Shown here in pieces: positions 53,596 through 62,467 of a stretch of 64,000 bases of DNA (its first letter is position 1; each line of letters starts with the position of its first letter). The notes under the pieces were generated by a model that was not told the DNA's origin, searched no databases, and saw nothing but the letters and a program-made list of their open reading frames with translations. Both the position numbers and the translations under genes were made by a program. Origin of the DNA: Ga0077527 sp945862135 (GTDB lineage: Bacteria; Pseudomonadota; Gammaproteobacteria; Burkholderiales; SG8-41); the NCBI GenBank assembly GCA_964203275.1, contig CAXNMF010000002.1, positions 248,001-312,000 of the forward strand, written 5' to 3'.

Positions 53596-54803
53596 CTAGT
53601 AGCGAATAATCCAGTCCCATGACTTCACGTACATCGCGCAGTGTTTCCTGTGCGAGTTTGCGTGCTTTCTCGCAGCCATCGGCAATGATATTGCGCACGA
53701 GTGTCGGGTCATCCAGATAACGTTCTGCGCGCTCTCGCATCGGTTTTTGTTCGGCGACAATTGCGTCAATAACCGGTTGTTTGCATTCGATACATCCAAT
53801 ACTGGCGCTGCGACAGCCCTCCTGCACCCATTTTTTCTTTGCGTCATCAGAATAAATCAGGTGCAGTTGCCAGACTGGGCACTTGCCAGGATCACCAGGA
53901 TCCGTGCGTTTTACGCGCGCCGGATCGGTGGGCATGGTTTTAACCTTCTTGCCGACGTTTTCAGGTGTCTCCCGTAATCCGATCGTGTTGTTGTACGACT
54001 TTGACATCTTCTGCCCGTCGAGTCCGGGCATTTTCGATGCTTCAGTCAACAGCGCCTTCGGCTCCGTCAGGATGACTTTGCCGCCACCTTCGATGTAACC
54101 AAACAGCCTCTCACGGTCGCCCAGTGGCAGGTTTTGCGATTCCTCAAGCAAGGAGCGAGCCGCTGCCAGCGCATCACCATCGCCTTTTTCAAGGTAGTCG
54201 GTGCGCAACTTCCGGTAAAGCTTGCCGCGTTTCGCACCGAGTTTTTTGATGGCGATTTCGGCTTTTTCCTCAAAGCCTGGTTCACGGCCAAACACGTGAT
54301 TAAAGCGCCGCGCGATTTCGCGAGTGATCTCGACATGGGGTACCTGGTCTTCGCCAACCGGCACCAGATTGGCGCGATATATGAGGATGTCAGCGCTTTG
54401 CAGCAGCGGATAGCCGAGAAAACCGTAGGTAGCCAGGTCCTTTTCAGTCGAGTTTTTCCTGCTGATCCTTGTATGTCGGCACGCGTTCAAGCCATGACAG
54501 CGGCGTGATCATCGACAGCAGCAGATGCAATTCTGCGTGCTCCGGCACTTTGGACTGGATGAAGAGCGTAGCTTGCGCCGGATCAACGCCTGCGGCGAGC
54601 CAGTCAACGACCATGTCCCATGCGTGATTTCCGATCGTTGCCGGGTCATCGTAATGCGTTGTCAGCGCATGCCAGTCAGCCACGAAAAACAGGCACTGAT
54701 GCTCGTGCTGCAGCTTGACCCAGTTTTTCAGAACGCCATGGTAATGGCCAAAATGCAGTGCACCGGTCGGGCGCATGCCGGATAGAACGCGGTTTTCAAA
54801 CAT
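53596..54803 (-). CDS. trpS: Tryptophanyl-tRNA synthetase (two apparent frameshifts)
   Basis: Class I synthetase of about 400 residues. The N-terminal part has the HIGH-like HFGH (17-20) in RPTGALHFGHYHG and runs to YKDQQEKL; removing one base near 54449 gives KLTEKDLATYGFLGYPLLQSADI and on to KMSKSYNN. At the 3' end, removing a T near 53602 gives ...VMGLDYRY-stop at 53596; without it the frame would run far into the antisense of lexA. Both breaks look like one-base insertions. The start MFENRVLSGM at 54803 matches the family. Confidence 0.92.
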
Positions 54804-54963
54804 CGAGTGATGATTCCGGAGTAAAAGGATGGTTTGCAGCAACATTGCCGAAAACCATAAAATTTAATAAAAACAATAAGTTAAAATTTACCGTATCGTG
54901 CTTGCATCAACCGGTATTAATCGATTTTAGCGCAACACTTCATAGCATCGTGCTTCGGGAAGA

Positions 54964-55587
54964 CTACAAACCAAACGGCGCCAGGCTGCCCTTGCCTTCA
55001 CGAACCACAATCGGCGTTGGTCCAGTCAGGTCAACTACCGTACTGGGCTCAATGCCACAAGATCCTCCGTCCAACACCAGATCCACCAAATGTTCCAGTC
55101 GTTCACGGATCTCATTGGCATCCGTATATGGAATTTCGTCTCCGGGCAGAAGCAATGTCGATGAAAGAATTGGTTCACCCAGCTCAGTCAGCAGCGCATT
55201 TACCACGGGGTGATCCGGTATTCGCAGACCAACGGTCCGACGTTTCGGATGCTGCAGGCGTTTTGGCAATTCCCGGGTGGCTTCAAGGATGAACACGTAG
55301 CTGCCCGGGGTCGCGGCCTTGAGCAAGCGAAACTGCTGATTGTCCACCCGCGCATAGGCGGCCAGTTCCGAGAGATCGCGACAGACCAGGGTCAGGTGAT
55401 GACGGTCATCGATACCGCGAATCACGCGGATCCTTTCCATTGCTGTCTTGTCCCCGATGTGGCAGCCCAAGGCATAACAGGAATCTGTCGGATAAACGAC
55501 GATGCCGCCATCGCGGATTATTTCTGCGGCTCGTTTGATCAGCCTGGGCTGCGGATTTTCGGGATGGATGGAGAAAAATTGCGACAT
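54964..55587 (-). CDS. yciO: Sua5/YciO/YrdC-family protein, YciO type
   Basis: 207 residues starting MSQFFSIHPENPQPRLIKRAAEII. The ATP/tRNA-binding fold shows GGIVVYPTDSCYALGCHIGDK, LIRGIDDRHHLTLVCRDLS-like sequence and the end GIEPSTVVDLTG. The opening and HHLTLVCRDLSE match YciO rather than TsaC/Sua5, so a role in t6A synthesis is not assured. It lies 22 bases downstream of the PHP gene, same strand. Confidence 0.88.
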   Translation of the reverse strand: MSQFFSIHPENPQPRLIKRAAEIIRDGGIVVYPTDSCYALGCHIGDKTAMERIRVIRGIDDRHHLTLVCRDLSELAAYARVDNQQFRLLKAATPGSYVFILEATRELPKRLQHPKRRTVGLRIPDHPVVNALLTELGEPILSSTLLLPGDEIPYTDANEIRERLEHLVDLVLDGGSCGIEPSTVVDLTGPTPIVVREGKGSLAPFGL

Positions 55588-55609
55588 GCCTGTGTGTGCG
55601 CAAATGCGC

Positions 55610-56437
55610 TCAGAACCTCGTCCACACCGGATCACAACCAGACGGCAGTGCAGGTACGTTGCCGATATCGCGATAACTCTCACCGGGACCGTGAAAGTCC
55701 GATCCAGCAGAAGCCAGAAGCCCATATCGTCGCGCATGGCGTGCCCAAGTCACAAACTCCGCTGGCGTATGCGAGCCTGTAACCACTTCGACAGCCGTGC
55801 CGCCCAACTCTACAAATTCCCCGAGAAGGCGATCACATTTAGCATCCCCCAGGTCGTAACGGCCGGGGTGTGCGAGAACAGCTGTTCCGCCGCTATTCAT
55901 GATCCATTGCAACGCATCGGCAAGTGTTGCCCATTGATGCGGCACATATCCCGGCTTGCCTGGCGTCAAAAAGTGCCGGAAAACCGCATTGGTATCACGT
56001 GCATGTCCGGCCTCTACAAGATATCTCGCAAAATGAGAACGGCTGACAAGTTCCGGATTCTTGGCAAACTTCCGCGCACCGGCTAGAACGTCGGGTATTC
56101 CGAAGGCCGCAAGACTATCGGACATGCGTTGGGCGCGGATTTCACGCCCTGCCCTGATCTTCGCAAGGCCATCGACCAATGGGCTGTGTCTTGCGTCAAT
56201 ATTCAGGCCGACGATGTGCAAAGTCACCTCTTCCCACAATACCGAAATCTCGACGCCGTTGACGAGCCGCATTCCCCATTGCTCTGCCGCTTCGCGTGCG
56301 GCCGCAAGCCCCTTGATTTCATCGTGATCGGTCAAAGCAAGTACATCAACGCCGCAGCGTACGGCACGTTCCACCAGTTCAGCCGGACTCAACAGACCAT
56401 CGGAGCAGGTTGAATGACTATGAAGATCAAAGCGCAT
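55610..56437 (-). CDS. PHP-domain phosphoesterase, probable 3',5'-nucleoside bisphosphate phosphatase
   Basis: 275 residues. PHP metal motifs: HSHSTCSDG (His6, His8), LTDHDEIKG, NGVEIS, LVSRSHFARYLVE, AHPGRYDL and GSDFHGPG near the C-terminus. This order matches the YciV/RNase AM group, which removes the 3' phosphate of pAp-type nucleotides and trims short RNA 5' ends. It precedes the yciO-like gene, a common pairing. Confidence 0.88.
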   Translation of the reverse strand: MRFDLHSHSTCSDGLLSPAELVERAVRCGVDVLALTDHDEIKGLAAAREAAEQWGMRLVNGVEISVLWEEVTLHIVGLNIDARHSPLVDGLAKIRAGREIRAQRMSDSLAAFGIPDVLAGARKFAKNPELVSRSHFARYLVEAGHARDTNAVFRHFLTPGKPGYVPHQWATLADALQWIMNSGGTAVLAHPGRYDLGDAKCDRLLGEFVELGGTAVEVVTGSHTPAEFVTWARHARRYGLLASAGSDFHGPGESYRDIGNVPALPSGCDPVWTRF

Positions 56438-56618
56438 AAATATTTAATTAAATCAATGAATTAAATCAACTCAAGGCGCGCATCATATCAAATCATCTGC
56501 AATCTAGATAAAACTCCCGTTAACCGTTAACAATTTCCACTGACACCACTATCAGCGGCTGTCTGCAATGGGCTTCAGTTATACTCCGCGCATTCGAACT
56601 CTCGGAATCGCGCGGCAC

Positions 56619-57173
56619 ATGAACCGCAATCAAGGCATCGCACTTGCCGTCGCCGTCATCAATGTATTGTTGATCACGCTGTTTCCGCCAGTCGACCAAT
56701 TCTCAGTTGCGGCATCCAGCATTCCCGTGTTTGCGGGATTCTATTTTGTCCTCTCAAAACCACCGCTGAGCGTCATCAACACCGATCTTCTGGTGATTGA
56801 AATGGTCGTCGTTTTGGTTAATCTGGCCATCGCCTGGCTGCTTCTGGCGGATCGTCCAGCTGCCCCGGCTCAACGCAGACTCAGCCTTCAAGGCGCATCC
56901 CTGCTGTTTACCGGAGTCAACCTAGTGCTGATGCTGTTGTTTCCGCCCATGGAATCCGTATTTGCAGTCACCAAGGCTGCAATTCCGAGCTTTGAAGGGT
57001 TTTTCTTCATCTTCGCGCACAAACCCGGGTACGTAATCGTAGACACCCTGCTCTATCTTGAAATCACTTTTATTCTTGTGAATGGCGCATTCCTCTGGCT
57101 GATCTTCAAGGAACGCAAACCGCCCACTGCTGAAGAAATCCGCGCAGCAATGCGCGAATACCAACACCGGTAG
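56619..57173 (+). CDS. Four-helix membrane protein made of two related halves
   Basis: 184 residues, no known family recognised. Residues about 5-78 and 91-165 repeat each other: INVLLITLFPPVDQF against VNLVLMLLFPPMESV, SIPVFAGFYFVLSKPP against AIPSFEGFFFIFAHKP, and two helices each. The tail EERKPPTAEEIRAAMREYQ-like end is cytoplasmic-looking and charged. The FPP and F.GF.F motifs are conserved between halves. I chose ATG 56619; an upstream ATG at 56568 would add 17 residues with no match to the repeat. Confidence 0.75.
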   Translation: MNRNQGIALAVAVINVLLITLFPPVDQFSVAASSIPVFAGFYFVLSKPPLSVINTDLLVIEMVVVLVNLAIAWLLLADRPAAPAQRRLSLQGASLLFTGVNLVLMLLFPPMESVFAVTKAAIPSFEGFFFIFAHKPGYVIVDTLLYLEITFILVNGAFLWLIFKERKPPTAEEIRAAMREYQHR

Positions 57174-57200
57174 TTTTCCTGCCGGCGGTTTGCAATACGA

Positions 57201-57827
57201 TCAAACGGCGGTGCGCGCCTGATGCAACCGGCTCTGCGCCGGCACATGCTGCGCAAGAAATTCCATCTGGTCGGCCAAAATGCGTCGATTGGTAAGAATC
57301 AGGTACTCGGCACGATTCGGCACATAAGGGAGGTAAAACAGCTCCATACCCGCACCTTCCGGAGTACGGTCACTTTTCCGTTCATTGCAGGAGCGACAGG
57401 CTGTCACCACGTTCATCCAGGTATCGCGACCGCCTTTCGAGAACGGGACAATATGATCGCGTGTAAGCTTCGCTCCGGAAAAACTGGTTGCGCAGTAAGC
57501 GCAGATCTGACGATCGCGATGGAACAATTCGCGATTGTTCAGTGGTGGCACCTGATTGAAGGCGCGCATGGCCATGGCCTTGCCTTTGATGGCAATGATG
57601 CTGGCGCCGCTGATCGTTGACCGTTCACCGGTCATCCGGTTGAATCCGCCGTGAACGGTAAAAGCCTGTTCACCCAGGCTCCAGGCGACCTGGTCTTTAG
57701 AGTAGTAGTAGCAGGCGTGCTGCCAGGTAATCCAACGGTGCGGGATACCGTGAGTATCCAGCGTCAGAATCAACGGAAACAGGTTGACTGTTGCCGGTTC
57801 ATTGAGGATCGGAAGATCGCCATCCAT
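57201..57827 (-). CDS. HNH endonuclease family protein
   Basis: 208 residues. An HNH core with zinc cysteines: CAYC, then LTRDHIVPFSKGGRDTWMNVVTACRSCNERK. The N-terminal half (about 110 residues) is not recognised. Genes of this type are solitary and common in betaproteobacterial chromosomes. No cognate methylase or phage gene is near, so a restriction or phage role is not supported. Confidence 0.88.
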   Translation of the reverse strand: MDGDLPILNEPATVNLFPLILTLDTHGIPHRWITWQHACYYYSKDQVAWSLGEQAFTVHGGFNRMTGERSTISGASIIAIKGKAMAMRAFNQVPPLNNRELFHRDRQICAYCATSFSGAKLTRDHIVPFSKGGRDTWMNVVTACRSCNERKSDRTPEGAGMELFYLPYVPNRAEYLILTNRRILADQMEFLAQHVPAQSRLHQARTAV

Positions 57828-58106
57828 TGCGGGCAGTTTTCATCCAAAATCGGGGTTTAAAACAAGGTTCAAAACACTTTTCAGGAAGCCGCTTCAATTT
57901 ACCAGATTTTTGAATATTTGGAACAATTTGCCACTGTGACTGGCTCTGTAGCCACCGTCAGGCTATACTCCGCGAGCGTGATTTATCCCCAAAGCCATAC
58001 ATCCCATCCGGTGTCATCGCCGGTTCCTTCCTGTAGCGCCGTGCCTGCGTGCCGCGCTTCGCGAGTTTGACGTCCGCGTTGTCCTCGCCCTACTCCGGTT
58101 AGCCCC
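57828..58106. other. Upstream region of rhlE
   Basis: 279 bases without a gene, between divergent starts. TATACT at 57963-57968, preceded by GGC (extended -10 type), is a possible rhlE -10 element and would give a leader of roughly 130 bases. Long leaders are common for cold-inducible helicases. I see no convincing -35 and no riboswitch. Confidence 0.3.
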
Positions 58107-59525
58107 ATGTCGTTTGCCGATCTGAATCTGATTCCTGAACTCCAGCGCGCTGTTGCCGACGAAGGCTACAGCGAACCCACTCCGATCCAGGCCAAAGCCA
58201 TTCCGGCAGTGCTCGAACGCCGCGACATCATGGGCTGCGCCCAGACGGGAACCGGCAAAACCGCCGGCTTTACACTACCGATGCTGCAACTGCTCGCGCC
58301 TTACGCGAACAGCAGCCCGTCGCCGGCACGCCATCCAGTACGCGCACTGGTGCTGACACCGACGCGTGAACTCGCCGCGCAGGTCAGCGATAGCGTCAAG
58401 GCTTACGGCAAGTTTCTTAAACTGCGCTCGACCGTGGTGTACGGCGGTGTCGACATGCCGCCCCAGACCAAGATCCTTCGCGAAGGCGTGGATATCCTTG
58501 TTGCAACGCCGGGCCGCCTGCTCGATCACGTGCAGCAGAAAAGCGTCTCTCTCGGCCAGGTTGAAATTGTGGTCATGGACGAAGCAGACCGCATGCTCGA
58601 CATGGGATTCCTGCCGGACATCCGGCGCATTCTCGCCCTGCTGCCAACCCAGCGCCAGAGCCTGCTGTTCTCGGCAACGTTCTCGGAAGAAATCAAGAAA
58701 CTGGCCAACCAGATGCTGCGCAGCCCGACACTGATCGAGGTTGCCCGTCGCAATGCGCCTGCGGATCTGGTCAAGCACCAGGTTTTTGAAACTCCGGCAT
58801 CGCGCAAACACGCCGTACTGGCCAATCTGATCCGTTCGCGCGACATGAAGCAGGTTCTGGTATTTCTGCGCATGAAGCGCGACTGCAACAAACTGGCGCG
58901 TGACCTGGTGCGCGACGGCATCAACGCCACTGCCATCCACAGCGACCGCACACAGGCCGAGCGCGAACAGGCGCTGACGGATTTCAAGGAAGGCCGTTCG
59001 ACCGTGCTGGTGGCGACCGACATTGCCGCCCGCGGCATCGATATTGAAGAACTGCCGTTCGTCATCAATTACGAACTGCCTTACACGCCTGAAGACTACG
59101 TGCACCGTATCGGCCGCACCGGTCGTGCCGGCATGCCGGGCGAAGCCATTTCCCTGGTCTGCCCGGATGAAATGCGCCTGCTGGCTGACATCGAGAAGCT
59201 CCTCAAACGCGCGATCCCGCGCCAGTCCGTCGAAGAAGGCGCCGCTGACCTCGCGGCGGAACGCGAATACGAGCGCGGCAAAGAACGGGAACGCCGTCCG
59301 CGACGCGAGGAACGTAGCGACGAGCCCCGGCGCGCAGCGTCTGCGGCTCCGCCGCCCAAACCCCGGCCCCAGGTCGCCGCCGACGGCTTCGATTTCAGCA
59401 AGCCCTACGAGCCAACGTCTGCTTCGACAACAGCAGGTGCCGCACCACCGACGCCGCAACGGCAACGTACCGGTCGCCCGACCGCAGCGCTTCTCGGCGG
59501 AGTTAATGCCAGAGACAAGAAGTGA
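58107..59525 (+). CDS. rhlE: DEAD-box RNA helicase RhlE
   Basis: 472 residues. The Q motif PTPIQ (25-29), AQTGTGKT (45-52), PTRELA, TPGRLLD, DEAD (158-161), SAT and HRIGRTGR are all present. The C-terminal extension from about residue 385 is Arg/Glu-rich then Pro/Ala-rich, as in RhlE, and ends ALLGGVNARDKK. Helps RNA structure turnover and ribosome assembly. Confidence 0.95.
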   Translation: MSFADLNLIPELQRAVADEGYSEPTPIQAKAIPAVLERRDIMGCAQTGTGKTAGFTLPMLQLLAPYANSSPSPARHPVRALVLTPTRELAAQVSDSVKAYGKFLKLRSTVVYGGVDMPPQTKILREGVDILVATPGRLLDHVQQKSVSLGQVEIVVMDEADRMLDMGFLPDIRRILALLPTQRQSLLFSATFSEEIKKLANQMLRSPTLIEVARRNAPADLVKHQVFETPASRKHAVLANLIRSRDMKQVLVFLRMKRDCNKLARDLVRDGINATAIHSDRTQAEREQALTDFKEGRSTVLVATDIAARGIDIEELPFVINYELPYTPEDYVHRIGRTGRAGMPGEAISLVCPDEMRLLADIEKLLKRAIPRQSVEEGAADLAAEREYERGKERERRPRREERSDEPRRAASAAPPPKPRPQVAADGFDFSKPYEPTSASTTAGAAPPTPQRQRTGRPTAALLGGVNARDKK

Positions 59526-59557
59526 CCTGCTTGCTGCCCCTCCAGCGCCGTTAAGCC

Positions 59558-60298
59558 GTGGACACACTGTCTGTACCGGAACTGATTTACTTCTGCTTCA
59601 TCATCATCATTTCCTACGCCATCCGCGGCAGCGCCGGTTTCGGCGGTGTCACGGTACCGTTGCTGGCCTGGGTGCTGTCGCTGAAAACAGTCGTGCCGAT
59701 GGTGACATTCCTCGGCCTAGCTTCATCCATTGCCATCCTGTACACCGATCGTCGGCACATCGCCTGGCAAGACCTGTTGCGGGTGATGCCGTGGACCGCG
59801 TTGGGTGTTGTCATTGGTGTCTATTTTTTCAAGATTCTTGATGCCGCCACGCTGGCGCGCATCCTCGGCGGCTTTGTTCTGGCATACGGCGCCTACTCGT
59901 TGCTGATCACCTGGCGCAAGCCGGGCAAAGTCATGCTACCGATGCACGTCATCACGCCGGTTGCCGGCACCGTGGCCGGATTTGTCGGCACCATGTTCGG
60001 TTCAATGGCCGGCATGTTTTTCGCGATTTACCTGGACCTCCTGCGCCATGGTCGGGAAGTGTTTCGCGCAACCGTCGCTGCGATTCTGTTCGCATTGGGA
60101 ATCCTGCGTGGCGGTGCCTATGTCATCACCGGAGAATTCACGCGGGATGTCATCATCGCCTGCGCCGTTGCGCTGCCGATGATGGGCATCGGCATTTTCA
60201 TCGGCAATCGCATCAATGCCAATCTCAATGACAATGCCTTCAAGCGGCTCGTCGCCGCAATCCTGATGGCAAGTGGTCTGCCGCTGCTGTTGCGTTGA
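59558..60298 (+). CDS. TauE/SafE-family membrane permease
   Basis: 246 residues with about eight hydrophobic segments. The repeated family motif is seen in IRGSAGFGGVTVPLLAWVL and again in FVGTMFGSMAGMFFAIYL. Members export sulfite, sulfoacetate or similar sulfur anions. GTG start at 59558, weak ribosome site, 32 bases after rhlE. The neighbour downstream is a multi-rhodanese protein, so a sulfur connection is possible. Confidence 0.88.
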   Translation: MDTLSVPELIYFCFIIIISYAIRGSAGFGGVTVPLLAWVLSLKTVVPMVTFLGLASSIAILYTDRRHIAWQDLLRVMPWTALGVVIGVYFFKILDAATLARILGGFVLAYGAYSLLITWRKPGKVMLPMHVITPVAGTVAGFVGTMFGSMAGMFFAIYLDLLRHGREVFRATVAAILFALGILRGGAYVITGEFTRDVIIACAVALPMMGIGIFIGNRINANLNDNAFKRLVAAILMASGLPLLLR

Positions 60299-60354
60299 TT
60301 TTGCACGCTTCGCCGCGGCTATAATTGCTGAACTTTCCAGATACAGGTGAAATT

Positions 60355-61941
60355 ATGGCTGACGCTCGTTTGATCACTCCCGCCGCCTTGCAGGCGGCAT
60401 TGCACGATGGCAGCGAAATCGCATTGCTGGATGTCCGCGAGGACGGCGAGTTCGGCGAAGACCACATGCTGTTTGCAACGCCACTGCCGTACAGCCGGCT
60501 GGAACTGGGCATCGCATCGCTGGTGCCCCGCAAAAGTGTACGCATCGTGTTATGCGATGACGGTCATTCGGGCATGGCGCAACGCGCCGCAACCCGGCTT
60601 GCCGCCCTCGGCTACACCGACCTTTTTCTGCTTGAGGGCGGTACGCAAGGCTGGAAGGCCGCAGGTTATGTGCTTTTCAAGGGCGTCAACGTACCGAGCA
60701 AACTTTTCGGCGAAATGGTCGAGCACGCCTATAACACGCCGCGCATCACGGCGCAGGATCTTGTGAGAATGCGCGAGTCCGGTGAGGACTTTGCCCTGTT
60801 TGACGGCCGCCCCCTGAACGAGCACCACAAGATGACGATCCCCGGCAGCACTTGCTGCCCGAATGCCGAACTGCCGTACCGCGTCGCCAGTATGGTGAAG
60901 AACCCGAAAACCAAGATCATCGTCAATTGCGCCGGCCGCACCCGCTCAATTCTCGGCGCCCAAACACTGATCAACTTTGGCGTGCCCAATCCGGTTTATG
61001 CACTCGAGAACGGCACCCAGGGTTGGTACCTGTCCGATTTGCAACTGGAGCATGGGTCTCCGCGCCGCTATCCTGAAACAGTCGACGCAGCTCAGTTGCC
61101 GGCGCAGCAGGAAGCGGCGCGGGCGCTGATCAAGCGATTCAACGTGCGAATTGCCTCCGCGTCTGAAGTTGCCGGTTGGCTGAAAGAACCGGGCCGCACG
61201 ACCTATCTCTGCGACGTGCGCACCCCGGAAGAGTTCGCTGCCGGCAGCATCGTCGGCGCGCAGCACACGCCCGGGGGCCAACTGATTCAGGCAACAGACC
61301 AATGGGTCGGTGTACGCAACGCACGCATTGTATTGATTGATGGCGGTGAAATGGTGCGGGCACCGGTTGTCGCCAGTTGGCTGCTGCAGTTGGGTTGCGA
61401 CGCCTGCGTACTGGACGGCGGCGTCAAAGCCGCGCTCGAAGGTGTCAAGATCACCGATCCTGAACTGCCTGTAATTCCACTGATCTCTGCAGTCGAACTC
61501 AAGAAGCTGATCGAGCTCAAGGCATGTACGGTTCTTGACGTGAACAACAGCATGAACCATCGCAAGGCACATGTGCCGGGCAGCCGCTGGACCATTCGCA
61601 CGCGGATAGCACAGGATGCCAAAGACGCGAAATCGCCGGTCGTGCTGGTCGCTGACGATACGGACTTCGCGCGGCTGGCGGCGACCGAGCTTGGTGATGC
61701 CGGCATCAGCGATATCCGCCTGCTGGAAGGCGGCGTCAAAGGCTGGATCAAGGCCGGCTATCAAACGGCCTCGTCGAAGGATATTCCGTCCGACCGTGAA
61801 TGCATCGACTACCTGTTCTTCGTGCACGACCGCCATGCCGGCAACCGGGAGGCGATGAAGCAATACCTGGCCTGGGAAACCGGACTGATGGCGCAACTCG
61901 GTGAGCAGGACAAGTCGGTATTCCGTCTGCCCGCACACTAG
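60355..61941 (+). CDS. Four-domain rhodanese-like protein
   Basis: 528 residues starting MADARLITPAALQ. Four rhodanese domains in tandem: about 1-115, 125-235, 262-370 and 376-470, with a helical tail. Domain 1 keeps the active Cys67 (VLCDDGHSG) and domain 2 Cys192 (NCAGRTRS). In domains 3 (IDGGEMVR) and 4 (ADDTDFAR) the Cys position is occupied by Asp. Sulfur transfer is thus possible only in the first half. The cytoplasmic location follows from the lack of a signal peptide. It lies between a TauE-type permease and yaiI, all on the plus strand. Confidence 0.9.
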   Translation: MADARLITPAALQAALHDGSEIALLDVREDGEFGEDHMLFATPLPYSRLELGIASLVPRKSVRIVLCDDGHSGMAQRAATRLAALGYTDLFLLEGGTQGWKAAGYVLFKGVNVPSKLFGEMVEHAYNTPRITAQDLVRMRESGEDFALFDGRPLNEHHKMTIPGSTCCPNAELPYRVASMVKNPKTKIIVNCAGRTRSILGAQTLINFGVPNPVYALENGTQGWYLSDLQLEHGSPRRYPETVDAAQLPAQQEAARALIKRFNVRIASASEVAGWLKEPGRTTYLCDVRTPEEFAAGSIVGAQHTPGGQLIQATDQWVGVRNARIVLIDGGEMVRAPVVASWLLQLGCDACVLDGGVKAALEGVKITDPELPVIPLISAVELKKLIELKACTVLDVNNSMNHRKAHVPGSRWTIRTRIAQDAKDAKSPVVLVADDTDFARLAATELGDAGISDIRLLEGGVKGWIKAGYQTASSKDIPSDRECIDYLFFVHDRHAGNREAMKQYLAWETGLMAQLGEQDKSVFRLPAH

Positions 61942-61958
61942 ACATCAGTCCGGCGAGG

Positions 61959-62411
61959 ATGACGATTTGGGTTGATGCCGACGCCTGCCCCGGCGTCATC
62001 AAGGACATCCTTTACCGGGCAGCGCAACGTGCTTCACTGCAAGTCACGTTGGTGGCCAATCGCGCATTACAGGTGCCGCGATCACCGTGGATCAGCATGG
62101 TCCAGGTGCCTCGCGGTTTCGATGTCGCTGACAACCATATTGTCGAAGTTGCTGCTGCCGGTGATCTGGTTATCACTGCGGACATCCCTTTGGCTGCGGC
62201 CGCGGTCGGGAAAGGGGCAAGCGCACTCAATCCACGCGGCGAACTTTACACGAAGGAAAATGTGCAAGGACTGCTCGACATGCGCAATTTCATGGACACC
62301 TTGCGCAGCAGCGGCGTCGAAACTGGCGGGCCGCCTGCACTGAGCAATAGTGACCGTCAGATGTTTGCTGCCCAGCTTGATCGGTGGATCGCGCGTCGAG
62401 TCAGGAAATAA
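61959..62411 (+). CDS. yaiI: YaiI/YqxD family protein (UPF0178)
   Basis: 150 residues. The opening MTIWVDADACPGVIKDIL and TADIPLAAAAVGKGASALNPRGELY are the family motifs (acidic residues of a PIN-like nuclease fold). Function not established. 17 bases after the rhodanese gene. Confidence 0.92.
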   Translation: MTIWVDADACPGVIKDILYRAAQRASLQVTLVANRALQVPRSPWISMVQVPRGFDVADNHIVEVAAAGDLVITADIPLAAAAVGKGASALNPRGELYTKENVQGLLDMRNFMDTLRSSGVETGGPPALSNSDRQMFAAQLDRWIARRVRK

Positions 62412-62467
62412 AATTACTGGATGGAAATAAATATTAATAAAATCAAATACTTATAAAATTTTCTCCA

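Noticed and set aside
53390..53596. Extension of trpS into the antisense of lexA
   Set aside because: The extra residues do not match the synthetase family; one inserted T near 53602 removes the natural stop.
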